Part shown: one piece after another, positions 16,726-25,859 of the stretch
Layout of the letters: the number at the start of each line of letters is the position of its first letter
How positions within the stretch are numbered: the stretch's first letter is position 1
Origin: Prevotella denticola
GTDB lineage: Bacteria > Bacteroidota > Bacteroidia > Bacteroidales > Bacteroidaceae
DNA: 64,000 nt
Reading direction: 5' to 3'
Assembly: GCF_900454835.1 (NCBI RefSeq)
Contig: NZ_UGTM01000001.1
Span: 186,501-250,500, forward strand
Made by a program: the position numbers and the translations under genes
Notes under the pieces: generated by a model
What the model saw: the letters and a program-made list of their open reading frames with translations, nothing else
Databases searched by the model: none
Told to the model about the DNA's origin: nothing

Positions 16726-18063
16726 CTATACCAGCGGCAGGCTGATTCCGTTTATCTTCTGATAGATGTCCAGAGCATAGATGTCCGTCATGCCGCTGAT
16801 ATAGTCGAGCACAGCCATGATGCGGGTCTCCTTGTCGGGACTCTGGATGTCGTACTGGCTGGAGAAGCGGTGGATGAGCTGCTGGCTGTGGAAATGGTCC
16901 GGCTCTGCAGCAGCACCGATGAGGGCTTCCATGAGTGTCTCCATGATTTTATATCCTGACAGTTCGACGTCGAGTACGGCCTTGCTGCGGTAAATCTTGT
17001 CTTTGGACACCTCCGTACAGTGCTCGTAAGCCCGTCGGGGGAGTTCAGAGATGTGTTTGATGAGCGACCCCTCGAATGTCCCGTTGAGAATTTCCTCCTC
17101 GTGCCTGACAAAGGCTCTGACACATTCCGCCTCCAGCAGGCCTACGGCGCAGGCGCGGAAGTAGACCACCTGTTCGTTCCGGTCGGTCACCCCCTCGTCC
17201 ACGATGCGTCGGCGGATGCCCTGTCTCGTGTCTTCATCAAAGAAGCCGAGAAGCAGGTCGGCGGTCTCCTCGGACGACAGGAGCTTGAGCTTGTGCGAGT
17301 CTTCAATGTCCATGATCTCGTAACAGATGTCGTCTGCAGCCTCCATCAGGTAAGTCAGCGGGTGTCGGACATAGCAGATGCCCATCTCCGAACGGTCTTT
17401 CCGGATGATGCCCAGTTCGTCTGCTATCTTCTGATACGTTTTCTCCTCCGTGGCAAAGAAGCCGAACTTGCCATGCTTCCCTGCATAGGAAGAGCTGAAG
17501 GGGTACTTCACGATGCTGGCCAGCGTACTGTAAGTCATGACGAAGCCCCCCTCCCTCCTGCCCAGGAAACGGTGTGTGAGCAGACGGAAGGCATTGGCGT
17601 TGCCCTCGAAGTGGGTGATGTCGTCCCAGAAGCGGCGGCTCACATCTTTCTTCAGACCGGCTCCCGGCCCTTCGGTGAAGAATGCCTGGATGGCCTTCTC
17701 GCCGCTGTGACCGAACGGAGGATTCCCCATGTCGTGCGCATAGCAGGCTGTCTGTACGATCGTGCCGATCTCTTCGAAGAGCGTCCCGCGCAGCTCCGGA
17801 TGGACTTCCGTCAGTTTCCGTGCTACGTCATCGCCCAGCGACTTGCCCAGTGAAGCCACCTCCAGCGAGTGGGTAAGACGGTTGTGTACGAAGACGCTGC
17901 CCGGAAGCGGGAACACCTGGGTCTTGTTCTGCAGCCGCCGGAACGGTGCGGAATAAATCAGCCGGTCGCTGTCGCGTTTGAATTCGGAGCGGTCGTCGTG
18001 CCGCAGTGCGTGCCGGTCTTCCTGTCCGAGCCGCTTGTTGGAGATGAGTTGTTGCCAGTCCAT
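16726..18063 (-). CDS. dgt: Deoxyguanosinetriphosphate triphosphohydrolase-like HD protein
   Basis: A 445-residue dNTP triphosphohydrolase of the HD superfamily. It splits dGTP (or other dNTPs) to the deoxynucleoside and tripolyphosphate, helping control dNTP pools. The N-terminal FRRLQNKTQVFPLPG motif is diagnostic of Dgt proteins. The metal site is seen in NRLTHSLEV (first His) and CYAHDMGNPPFGHSGE (HD pair and a second His); the last Asp is probably in the C-terminal helices near YLMEAADDICYEIMD. The start is placed at MDWQQLISNKRLGQED (18063), the usual Dgt start; the open frame upstream would add 23 residues crossing the leader. A -7 box lies 66 bp upstream on the minus strand, divergent from dut. 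Neighbouring dut also acts on nucleotide pools, but the two are transcribed apart. Confidence 0.92.
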   Translation of the reverse strand: MDWQQLISNKRLGQEDRHALRHDDRSEFKRDSDRLIYSAPFRRLQNKTQVFPLPGSVFVHNRLTHSLEVASLGKSLGDDVARKLTEVHPELRGTLFEEIGTIVQTACYAHDMGNPPFGHSGEKAIQAFFTEGPGAGLKKDVSRRFWDDITHFEGNANAFRLLTHRFLGRREGGFVMTYSTLASIVKYPFSSSYAGKHGKFGFFATEEKTYQKIADELGIIRKDRSEMGICYVRHPLTYLMEAADDICYEIMDIEDSHKLKLLSSEETADLLLGFFDEDTRQGIRRRIVDEGVTDRNEQVVYFRACAVGLLEAECVRAFVRHEEEILNGTFEGSLIKHISELPRRAYEHCTEVSKDKIYRSKAVLDVELSGYKIMETLMEALIGAAAEPDHFHSQQLIHRFSSQYDIQSPDKETRIMAVLDYISGMTDIYALDIYQKINGISLPLV

Positions 18064-18129
18064 AAGTGTTGGGTGTTGATGAATTGTCGATGGGGTGTCG
18101 GGTTGAGGCGGAATCTTGAAAGCCACACG

Positions 18130-18137
18130 CAAAAGTA
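18130..18137 (-). promoter_or_regulatory. -7 element of dgt
   Basis: TACTTTTG on the minus strand fits TAnnTTTG and lies 66 bp before the dgt ATG. It is back to back with the dut promoter. Confidence 0.55.
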
Positions 18138-18201
18138 ATTAAAATTGGCTAAAAACCATCTTTTTAGCCCGTATAAATATAGTTTTATGGTATTAATTGC
18201 T

Positions 18202-18209
18202 TAATTTTG
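18202..18209 (+). promoter_or_regulatory. -7 element of the dut/envelope operon
   Basis: TAATTTTG fits TAnnTTTG and lies 11 bp before the ATG at 18221 and 17 bp before that at 18227, favouring the second as translation start. Confidence 0.55.
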
Positions 18210-18226
18210 CACCTTATTATATGTCA

Positions 18227-18664
18227 ATGATACGGATAAAAGTAATCAATAAAGGGCATCAGCAGCTTCCTGCCTATGCCACTTCACAGAGTGCGGGGAT
18301 GGATCTCCGTGCCAATATCGACACCCCGATTGTATTGCAGCCCATGGAGCGGAGGCTCATTCCTACAGGGCTTCACATCGCTCTTCCTGCCGGATTCGAG
18401 GCACAGGTGCGCCCACGCAGCGGACTGGCCCTGAAGCATGGGCTGACTGTTCTCAACTCTCCGGGCACGGTTGATGCCGATTATCGGGGGGAAATCATGG
18501 TGCTGCTCATCAACCTCTCCAGTGCGCCTTTCACTGTCAACGACGGCGAACGCATCGCCCAGATGGTCATCGCACGCCACGAACAGGCGGCGTTTGTCGA
18601 GGTGGAAGAACTGGACGAGACCGAACGGGGCGAAGGCGGTTACGGACATACGGGTATGAAGTGA
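18227..18664 (+). CDS. dut: dUTP diphosphatase
   Basis: A 145-residue trimeric-type dUTPase that hydrolyses dUTP to dUMP and pyrophosphate, keeping uracil out of DNA and feeding dTMP synthesis. All five family motifs are present: SAGMDLRAN (motif 1), [11 protein letters not shown] (2), [11 protein letters not shown] (3), GERIAQMVI (4) and the C-terminal [10 protein letters not shown] (5). The start at [10 protein letters not shown] agrees with the family N-terminus; an ATG six bases upstream is possible. It is the first gene of a four-gene plus-strand cluster, followed 23 bp later by a TPR protein. In Bacteroidales this dut, TPR, DUF4292, EnvC-like order is common. Confidence 0.96.
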   Translation: MIRIKVINKGHQQLPAYATSQSAGMDLRANIDTPIVLQPMERRLIPTGLHIALPAGFEAQVRPRSGLALKHGLTVLNSPGTVDADYRGEIMVLLINLSSAPFTVNDGERIAQMVIARHEQAAFVEVEELDETERGEGGYGHTGMK

Positions 18665-18687
18665 AGACAAAGAAAGGAGACAGACGA

Positions 18688-20424
18688 ATGTTCGGTAACG
18701 GTTTATTGAATTTCGTAAAGATGCGCCGTATGGTCCTTGTCTTGGCATTGACGGGGGCTTCGCTGGCGGTGCAGGCCGACCGGAAGGACAGTCTGCAAAG
18801 CTATGATTACTTCTATCTGGAGGCTTTGCGTCAGCAGGACATGGGCAACCTGACAGCTGCCTTCGACCTTCTGTGCCATGCCCGTGACCTCAATCCGCAG
18901 GCACCGGAGGTGTATTTCCAGCTGGCGGGCTATTATGTGGACATGAAGAACGACTCCCTGGCACGTGCATACTTCGAGAAGGCGGCGGCACTTGACCCGG
19001 ACAACACGGCCTATCAGGAAAAGCTCGGACAGCTCTATGTGACGCAGAAAGATTATCCCGACGCCATCAAAGCCTATGAACGGCTCTATGGTTCCAACAA
19101 GGCACGCACCGATGTGCTGCAGCTTCTCTACCAGCTCTACGGCTCGCAGAATGATTACCGGAAGATGATCAGTACGCTGGAACGGCTGGAGACCGTCGAA
19201 GGCAGCAACGAGCAGATCTCGCTCAGTAAGATGCAGATCTACGAGCAGATGGGAGAGAAACGCAAAGAGTATGACGAACTGAAGTCGCTTGTCGACAGTC
19301 ATCCCCTTGAACTCAACTATCAGGTGATGTTCGGGAACTGGCTTCTGCAGAACGGCAAGAAGAAGGAAGCCCTGCAGAAATACCGTGACGTACTGAAGGA
19401 TGACCCTGACAATTCGCTCGCCCGGCTCTCGATGATGGATTACTACAGCAGCATCGGCGACCAGACGACAGTGAATGCGATCAGACGGGAACTGCTGCAG
19501 TCGGCCAAGACGGAGCAGAATACAAAGGTGGAACTGCTGCGGCAAGTCATAGCAGCCAGCCAGAAGGACAATACCCCTGACAGCACGGAAGTCATGCGGC
19601 TCTTCTCTGTGGCACTGGCGGCTCCGCAGGAGAATGCCGACATCCTCATGTTGAAAGCCGCATACATGACACTCCGCAAAATGCCGAAGACTGACATCAA
19701 TCATGTCTATGAGCAGGCCATCGAAGTAGAACCTGATAATTCAAGGGCAAGGATATTGCTCATTCAGAATATCTGGGAGACAGAGGACTACGACAAGGTG
19801 ATTGCCATATGCCGTCCGGCTCTGGAATACAATCCGGATGAGATGGCTTTCTATTACTTCCAGGGTATGGCACAGTACCAGAAACATGAGAATGATGCAG
19901 CCCTGACGACTTTCCGAAAGGGTGTCGGTCAGATCAAACCTGACAGCAACCCCGACATCGTGTCAGACTTCTACGCCATCATGGGCGACATCCTCCACGA
20001 GAAAGGACTCAACGATGAGGCTTTCCAGGCTTACGACAGCTGTCTGCAGTGGAAACCGGACAATACGGCGGCACTGAACAACTATGCCTATTACCTCAGT
20101 GTGGAGAACCGGAATCTTGCGAAGGCGGAGCAGATGAGCTACAAGACCATCAAGGCAGAGCCTTCCAACAGTACCTTCCTCGATACCTACGCATGGATCC
20201 TCTTTCAGGAGAAACGTTATGAGGAAGCAAAGATATACATAGAGCAGGCCATCCGCAACGATTCGACACTCAGCGGTGTCGTCAAGGAGCATGCCGGCGA
20301 CATCTATGCGCAGACCGGCGACATGGAAAAGGCACTCGAGTACTGGCAGCAGTCACTCGAAGGAGGCAACACAAGTGCTACGCTGAAGAAAAAGATACAA
20401 CAAAAAAAATACATAGCAGAATGA
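18688..20424 (+). CDS. Exported tetratricopeptide-repeat protein
   Basis: A 578-residue TPR protein. An AAAGGAGA ribosome-binding site 10 bp upstream decides the ATG at 18688; a GTG at 18661 overlaps the dut end. The N-terminus MFGNGLLNFVKMRRMVLV, then LALTGASLAVQA, looks like a Sec signal peptide with cleavage after AQA/VQA. TPR-type helices run through nearly the whole mature chain, for example NLTAAFDLLCHARDLNPQAP, NTAYQEKLGQLYVTQKDYPD and the C-terminal SGVVKEHAGDIYAQTGDMEK. It probably works in the periplasm as a protein-interaction scaffold. Its stop overlaps the next start by ATGA, so it is translationally coupled to the DUF4292 lipoprotein, and its context suggests a cell-envelope role. 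The precise function is unknown. Confidence 0.88.
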   Translation: MFGNGLLNFVKMRRMVLVLALTGASLAVQADRKDSLQSYDYFYLEALRQQDMGNLTAAFDLLCHARDLNPQAPEVYFQLAGYYVDMKNDSLARAYFEKAAALDPDNTAYQEKLGQLYVTQKDYPDAIKAYERLYGSNKARTDVLQLLYQLYGSQNDYRKMISTLERLETVEGSNEQISLSKMQIYEQMGEKRKEYDELKSLVDSHPLELNYQVMFGNWLLQNGKKKEALQKYRDVLKDDPDNSLARLSMMDYYSSIGDQTTVNAIRRELLQSAKTEQNTKVELLRQVIAASQKDNTPDSTEVMRLFSVALAAPQENADILMLKAAYMTLRKMPKTDINHVYEQAIEVEPDNSRARILLIQNIWETEDYDKVIAICRPALEYNPDEMAFYYFQGMAQYQKHENDAALTTFRKGVGQIKPDSNPDIVSDFYAIMGDILHEKGLNDEAFQAYDSCLQWKPDNTAALNNYAYYLSVENRNLAKAEQMSYKTIKAEPSNSTFLDTYAWILFQEKRYEEAKIYIEQAIRNDSTLSGVVKEHAGDIYAQTGDMEKALEYWQQSLEGGNTSATLKKKIQQKKYIAE

Positions 20425-21329
20425 TAACGAAAACAAAATTGCTTGCAGGCATGGCGGTCTTCGTCCTGGCATCATGCGGTACGCATAAGGCGGTGGTGGA
20501 GCAGAAGCCTGTGCTGAAGTCTACGACCGGTGACACACTTCGTACAGCAGACGATTCGACAAGGAATAAGCTTTCCTACATACAGCACATATCCGACAAG
20601 GCGCTCTACCAGAAGAATGTCGTGTCGAACCTTACTTTTACAGTCAACAACGGCCGTAAGGACATCACCGTCCCGGGCATTCTCCGTATGCGCAAGGATG
20701 AAGTCGTGCGTCTGCAGCTCCTCCTTCCGATTCTTCACAGTGAGGTGGGGCGTATCGAGTTTGCGAAGGATTATGTCCTGTTCATCGACCGCATTCACAG
20801 GCAATACGTAAAGGCAAACTACAACGATGTGGCTTTTCTGCGTGACAACGGAATCAGTTTCTACACGCTCCAGGCTCTTTTCTGGAATCAGCTGTTCATC
20901 CCCCGTCAGCAGAGAGTGAGCGAGGCCGATATGTCACAGTTCTCGGTCGATACCCATCGGCTGGAGGTTGACGGCAGTGCGAAAATCGTTCTGAGGGATG
21001 GCAAGATGACCTACAAGTGGGTCATACCTGCCCGATGGGATCAGATTGCACACACTGCTGTCTCTTACACCAGCCCCACTCACGGCACATCAGAACTGTC
21101 CTGGTTCTATAAAGATTTCAAACCCTTCGGTTCAAAGCAGTTCCCGGCCAGTCAGTCCGTAGAAATCCATACGCCGGCCATCGGTCAGCGGCCGGCGAAG
21201 ACGCTCAAAGCCAGCTTTGAACTCGACGGTTTCAGCGATGCCAGTGACTGGGAGCCTTTCACGACTCCTTCGGATAAGTACACGAAAGTAAGTGTAGAGG
21301 AAATCCTCGGCAAACTAATGAACTTTTAA
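20421..21329 (+). CDS. DUF4292 lipoprotein (LolA/LolB-like fold)
   Basis: A 302-residue lipoprotein. The signal peptide MITKTKLLAGMAVFVLASC ends in a lipobox with Cys19. The mature part has the DUF4292 pattern seen throughout Bacteroidales: NLTFTVNNGRKDITVPGIL, LRMRKDEVVRLQLLLPIL, RIEFAKDYVLFIDR, then a long beta-rich tail. Such proteins are thought to share the half-barrel fold of LolA/LolB that carries lipoproteins or lipids; that is family inference. The start overlaps the upstream TPR stop by four bases, and its stop abuts the ATG of the EnvC-like gene, so the three form one tightly coupled unit. Confidence 0.88.
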   Translation: MITKTKLLAGMAVFVLASCGTHKAVVEQKPVLKSTTGDTLRTADDSTRNKLSYIQHISDKALYQKNVVSNLTFTVNNGRKDITVPGILRMRKDEVVRLQLLLPILHSEVGRIEFAKDYVLFIDRIHRQYVKANYNDVAFLRDNGISFYTLQALFWNQLFIPRQQRVSEADMSQFSVDTHRLEVDGSAKIVLRDGKMTYKWVIPARWDQIAHTAVSYTSPTHGTSELSWFYKDFKPFGSKQFPASQSVEIHTPAIGQRPAKTLKASFELDGFSDASDWEPFTTPSDKYTKVSVEEILGKLMNF

Positions 21330-23312
21330 ATGAAACGACTTTTTCTATTATTCCTGTTCTCGTCAATCGGTGTGCTGACTACTTTCGCCCAGCATACGAA
21401 GAAGAATGGAACAAAGCTGAAGACACCTGTTGTCCAGTCTATACCGGCTCCTTCGGTCAGTACAGGAAAGAGTGGGGCTGCACAGAAGAAAGCACGTAGG
21501 ACAAAGACAGAAACGCCGGCTCCTGCGGTGAAAGGACAGCGGCAGACATCTGCGAAGGGACAGCCGCAGCCGCTTGTGAAGGGAAGGCAGCCGCAAGTCA
21601 AGGGACACCAGTCGCCACAGGGAAAGGTGCAGCAGAACGTCCGTGGCAAGGCCTCCGCACGCAATGCCCGCACCGGTAGAAAGAGTGCGAAAGCTCCGGC
21701 TTATGTGACCACAGAGGAAATCAAAGGTCTGCAGAAGCAGAACCAGCAGCTGCAGAAGGAAATATCAGAACACGAGGAAGAAGTGAAGATAAAGCAGAAG
21801 GATGTCGACAGCCGTCTGCAGAAGATTGTCCGGCTTGATACGGAAATCGGCCAGCACCAGCGGACGATAGACAACATCGCCACCGACATCAGAGGGCTGG
21901 ACACGAATATCGGTATCCTGAAAGGGCAGCTCTCCTCCCTCGAGGCGCAGCTGGGCGAACGGCGTGCCCGTTTCATCCGATCCATGCGCTACATGGCACG
22001 TCACCGCAGCATACAGGACAAGCTCATGTTCGTCTTCTCTGCCAAGAGCCTGACGCAGATGTACCGCCGTCTCCGCTTCGTACGGGAGTATGCCGCCTAC
22101 CAGCGGGCGCAGGGCGAGCAGCTCAAGGCCAAGCAGCAGCAGGTGGACCAGAAGCATACGCAGCTGAAGCAGGTGCGCGGAAACAAGAGCAATCTGCTCT
22201 ACAAAGACCGGCAGGTTCATGCCCAGATGGAACGGAAGCGTGTCGAGCAGCAGACGGTCGTGGCCTCTCTGCAGAATGACCAGAAGGTGCTTCAGGGTGT
22301 CATTGCACAGCGTCGCCAGCAGCAGCAGGCGTTGAACGCTCAGATCGACCGCCTCATCCAGATAGAGATACAGAAGGCCCGTGCCCGCGCCATCGCCGAA
22401 GCCAAGGCGCAGGCGGCTGCCCGTGCCGCTGCCGCAAGAAAACGTGCGGAGGAACTTGCACGCAAGAAAGCGGCTGCCGAGGCGGCTGCCCGTGAGAATG
22501 CACGGCGTATTGCCGAAGCCAGGGCACGTGAGGAGAAAGCCAAGGCGGCTGCCCGTGCGGCTGCTGAAGCCGCCGAGAAGGCACGCCAGGAAGCGGCCGC
22601 AAAAGCCGCTGCAGCCCGTGCCGCCGCCGAGAAGACACGTCAGGAGGCATTGCAGAAAGAGCGTGCCGCCGCCCGGGAACGGGCCATCCGCAAGGCCGAG
22701 CAACAGGAAGCTGCAGCTCGGGCCGCCCAGGAGAAGGCGGAAGCCCGTGCCGACCAGGAGAAGGCCCGTGCCGACCAGGCTGCCCGGGAGGCTGAGGCCA
22801 CCCGTGTGGCGGCCGAGCGAAAAGCGGCTGCCGACCGTGAGCGCGCTGCCCGCGAGGCGGCTGCTGCAAGGGCTTCAGCTTCAGAAAGCAATGATATGCT
22901 CAGCTCTGCCGACCGAGCCATAACCGGCAGTTTCGCCAACAACCGCGGCCGGCTGCCGATGCCGCTGTCGGGGCGTATCGTCAGCCATTTCGGCCAGTAT
23001 AACGTCGCCGGTATGTCGAACATCCGGCTGAACAACGACGGCATCAACATCAAAGGTGCGCCGGGCAGTGCTGTCCGTAGCGTCTTCATGGGCGAGGTGA
23101 GCGGTGTCTTCATGGCGGGCGGCATGAGTGTCGTGATGGTCCGCCACGGTATCTATATCTCTGTCTATGCCAACCTCGGTTCTGTCAGTGTCGGAAAGGG
23201 ACAGAAAGTCGGCACGGGCCAGACCATCGGTACTGTCGGCAGGAGCGGCATCCTGCAGTTCCAGCTGCGCAAGGAAACAGCCAAGCTGAATCCGGAACAG
23301 TGGCTGCGCTGA
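21330..23312 (+). CDS. EnvC-like murein hydrolase activator (degenerate LytM/M23 domain)
   Basis: A 660-residue periplasmic protein: signal peptide MKRLFLLFLFSSIGVLTTFA, a basic proline/glycine/glutamine-rich segment (about 30-115), a long coiled coil (about 125-340), a strikingly alanine-, arginine- and glutamate-rich helix (about 349-515) and a C-terminal LytM domain (about 540-660). The LytM zinc ligands are missing: the usual H-x-G-x-D is NNDGINI and the usual H-x-H is LQFQL. This matches EnvC, which does not cut peptidoglycan itself but activates amidases at the division septum. It is the last gene of the dut cluster. The extra Ala-rich helix makes it much longer than E. coli EnvC (about 420 residues). 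Confidence 0.9.
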   Translation: MKRLFLLFLFSSIGVLTTFAQHTKKNGTKLKTPVVQSIPAPSVSTGKSGAAQKKARRTKTETPAPAVKGQRQTSAKGQPQPLVKGRQPQVKGHQSPQGKVQQNVRGKASARNARTGRKSAKAPAYVTTEEIKGLQKQNQQLQKEISEHEEEVKIKQKDVDSRLQKIVRLDTEIGQHQRTIDNIATDIRGLDTNIGILKGQLSSLEAQLGERRARFIRSMRYMARHRSIQDKLMFVFSAKSLTQMYRRLRFVREYAAYQRAQGEQLKAKQQQVDQKHTQLKQVRGNKSNLLYKDRQVHAQMERKRVEQQTVVASLQNDQKVLQGVIAQRRQQQQALNAQIDRLIQIEIQKARARAIAEAKAQAAARAAAARKRAEELARKKAAAEAAARENARRIAEARAREEKAKAAARAAAEAAEKARQEAAAKAAAARAAAEKTRQEALQKERAAARERAIRKAEQQEAAARAAQEKAEARADQEKARADQAAREAEATRVAAERKAAADRERAAREAAAARASASESNDMLSSADRAITGSFANNRGRLPMPLSGRIVSHFGQYNVAGMSNIRLNNDGINIKGAPGSAVRSVFMGEVSGVFMAGGMSVVMVRHGIYISVYANLGSVSVGKGQKVGTGQTIGTVGRSGILQFQLRKETAKLNPEQWLR

Positions 23313-23340
23313 TCCGGCTGACACCTTATTATATATACGA

Positions 23341-23383
23341 GAGGCCCGGAGAGGAGCGGTGTGAGGACTCTTCTCCGGGCCTC
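23341..23383 (+). terminator. Terminator of the dut-envelope cluster
   Basis: GAGGCCCGGAGA (23341-23352) pairs perfectly with TCTCCGGGCCTC (23372-23383). It lies 28 bp after the EnvC-like stop. The T tract is weak. Confidence 0.7.
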
Positions 23384-23568
23384 GTTCTGTCATACGACTT
23401 CTGTCGCCCGCAATTCTCTGGTGGCAGAAGTGACGGGTTGTTCGTGAAGATAAAAAGGATTCTGTGAAGAGGTTGTGGACTGCGGACTCTGATGTGCTTC
23501 CATGTTTGTAAGAACAGGTTGTGAATCATCTGATTTTCAGCTGGTTACAAGGTGCATGGGAAGATGTG

Positions 23569-23657
23569 CCTACTTGCCGTGCAAGTAAGGCCTGATTGAA
23601 GCTCAAGTAAGGCCCTATTGAGGCCCAAGTAAGGCTTGTTTGAAATCCGAGTGACGG
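23569..23657. repeat. Period-22 array with CAAGTAAGGC cores
   Basis: Core CAAGTAAGGC begins at 23582, 23604 and 23626, and a degenerate CGAGTGACGG at 23648, all exactly 22 bp apart. The first unit is preceded by its own inverse (CCTACTTGC at 23569). The rest of the 600-bp gap 23313-23911 holds only a terminator, this array and the promoter of the next gene. Confidence 0.85.
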
Positions 23658-23818
23658 TCAGCAGAATTCCGGAGTGAATCCGGTCAATTTCCAGACAGGT
23701 TAAAATGCTCTGTGAAAGAACATAATTGTTCTTTTTTTCGCAGTAGAACAAGAGGTAAGGGGAGAGGGGAAATTGCAATTTAGTACTTAAATTATTTCCT
23801 GCTTTGCAGATAAATGTT

Positions 23819-23826
23819 TATATTTG
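23819..23826 (+). promoter_or_regulatory. Probable -7 element of the acyl-CoA ligase gene
   Basis: TATATTTG fits TAnnTTTG and lies 85 bp before the ATG at 23912. Confidence 0.45.
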
Positions 23827-23911
23827 CAAAAAATAAGCTGCGCTTGGAAAACGTGGGGCAGGTTTCCCTTGCTCCTTCCATGTTTTTTGCAGCATGTAAA
23901 ACCAGAAAACA

Positions 23912-25720
23912 ATGCAGACGAATTGTCATCTCTCTGTTCTTATTCATGAACAAGCCAAGAAATACGGTGCAAGACCGGTACTGGCCTTCCGCAGCTTCGG
24001 CAGCCTGAAGTGGAAGACTGTTTCGTGGAATCAGTTCTCCATGCGTGTGAAGGAGGTTTCCAACGCACTGCTGAACCTCGGCTTGAAACCGCAGGAGACG
24101 ATTGCGGTGTTTGCGCAGAACTGCATCCAGTATCTTTATACTGACTTCGGCGCATACGGTGTCCGCGTAATCAGTATTCCTTTTTATGCCACCAGCTCAG
24201 AGCAGCAGATACAATACATGATTCAGAATGCAAGCGTAAGATTCCTTTTTGCAGGCGAGCAGGAGCAGTACGACAAGGCGCACCGTGTCGCCGCACTCTG
24301 TCCTACGCTGGAACGCATCATCGTCTTCGACCCGAGCGTGCGTATCAGTTCGCATGACCCCAACAGCATTTACTTTGAAGATTTCCTGAAGTTGGGCGAG
24401 GGACTGCCGCGGGAACCGGAAGTCGAGGAACGCTGGGCGGCGGCGGAAGAAGATGATATCTGCAATATTCTTTACACGAGCGGTACGACGGGGGAGAGCA
24501 AGGGCGTCGTGCTGACCTACAGGATGTACCGTGCGGCACTGGAAGCAAACGACAGGTGTGTGCCGGTGGATGAAAAAGACCGTATCATCAATTTCCTGCC
24601 TTTCGCTCATGTCTTTGAGCGTGGATGGGCTTATCTGGTACTTTCCGAAGGGGCACAGATGATCGTGAACACTTATCCGAAGGAGATTCAGCAGAGCATG
24701 CGGGAGACGCATCCGACGTGTATGTCGGCCGTACCCCGTTTCTGGGAGAAGGTCTACGTGGCTGTCAAGGAACGCATGGACAATTCCGGTGCCGTACAGC
24801 GCAAGCTCTTCTATCACGCCCTGAGCGTCGGAAGAAAACGCAATGTGCAGTACCTGTCGCGTGGAAAACGTGTCCCGCTGGCACTGGAGATGGAGTACAG
24901 GGTCGTCAACAGGACGATTTTGAGCCTCGTCCGAAAGCAGCTGGGGCTGGAACATCCGAATATCTTCCCGACGGCAGGTGCCTACGTTTCACCTGAGGTC
25001 GAGGAATTCGTACACAGCATCGGACTGAACATGATCGTCGGCTACGGTCTGACGGAAAGTCTGGCCACGGTCAGCTGCGACCATCTGGGCGAGCCTTATA
25101 CCATCGGGTCTGTAGGCCGTCCGATTGAAGGCATAGAAATAAAGATCAGTGACGAGGGCGAAGTGATGCTGAAGGGGCCTACCATCATGCCGGGCTATTT
25201 CCGCCGTGATACGACGAATGCGGAGGTCTTCGACAAGGACGGATTCTTCCACACTGGCGACTCGGGCTATCTCAAGGACGGTGAACTGTTCCTTAAGGAG
25301 CGCATCAAGGACCTCTTCAAGACTTCCAACGGCAAATACGTCGCGCCGCAGATGGTGGAAGGCATGCTGCTGGTGGATAAGTTCATCGAGCAGATTTCCG
25401 TCATCGCCGACCAGCGGAAGTTCGTTTCTGCACTGATTGTTCCCGAATACGATGTGCTGGAGGAATGGGCAAAGGAGAACCACATCGAGTTCAACGACCG
25501 TGAAGAGCTGTGCCGGAACAGGCAGGTCAATGCGATGATGCGTGAGCGTATCGAAACCTTGCAGCAGCGTCTCGCACCTTACGAGCAGATCAAGCGTTTC
25601 ACGCTTCTTCCACATCATTTCTCGATGGAGAGCGGTGAACTGACGAATACGCTGAAGCTGAAGCGTTCGGTTGTCAACCGCCATTATCAGGATGTGATTG
25701 ACAAGATGTATGAGGAGTAG
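23912..25720 (+). CDS. Long-chain acyl-CoA synthetase (AMP-forming)
   Basis: A 602-residue adenylate-forming enzyme that activates fatty acids to acyl-CoA through an acyl-AMP intermediate. The phosphate-binding loop is NILYTSGTTGESKGVVLTY near 186, followed by FLPFAHVFERGWAY; IVGYGLTESLATVS is the adenine-binding motif and FFHTGDSGYLKDGELFLKER the Asp/Arg ATP-ribose motif, followed by IKDLFKTSNGKYVAPQ. The C-terminal Lys motif region ends ELTNTLKLKRSVV. This set and the length match the FAA1/FadD-like long-chain group common in Bacteroidales. It stands alone between gaps of 600 and 139 bp, so it is probably monocistronic. The substrate chain length is inferred. Confidence 0.9.
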   Translation: MQTNCHLSVLIHEQAKKYGARPVLAFRSFGSLKWKTVSWNQFSMRVKEVSNALLNLGLKPQETIAVFAQNCIQYLYTDFGAYGVRVISIPFYATSSEQQIQYMIQNASVRFLFAGEQEQYDKAHRVAALCPTLERIIVFDPSVRISSHDPNSIYFEDFLKLGEGLPREPEVEERWAAAEEDDICNILYTSGTTGESKGVVLTYRMYRAALEANDRCVPVDEKDRIINFLPFAHVFERGWAYLVLSEGAQMIVNTYPKEIQQSMRETHPTCMSAVPRFWEKVYVAVKERMDNSGAVQRKLFYHALSVGRKRNVQYLSRGKRVPLALEMEYRVVNRTILSLVRKQLGLEHPNIFPTAGAYVSPEVEEFVHSIGLNMIVGYGLTESLATVSCDHLGEPYTIGSVGRPIEGIEIKISDEGEVMLKGPTIMPGYFRRDTTNAEVFDKDGFFHTGDSGYLKDGELFLKERIKDLFKTSNGKYVAPQMVEGMLLVDKFIEQISVIADQRKFVSALIVPEYDVLEEWAKENHIEFNDREELCRNRQVNAMMRERIETLQQRLAPYEQIKRFTLLPHHFSMESGELTNTLKLKRSVVNRHYQDVIDKMYEE

Positions 25721-25859
25721 GCAGAGTGATGGATGGACAGATTGGCGGGTTGATCATCCTCTTGGCTATCATTACTGATATTGCCGGTGTTGCCAGCCCT
25801 GCTAATGTCGTCAAGTCCTGATTTCCCCCTTGATTCAGCCAACGATAAAAAGAAGAAAA

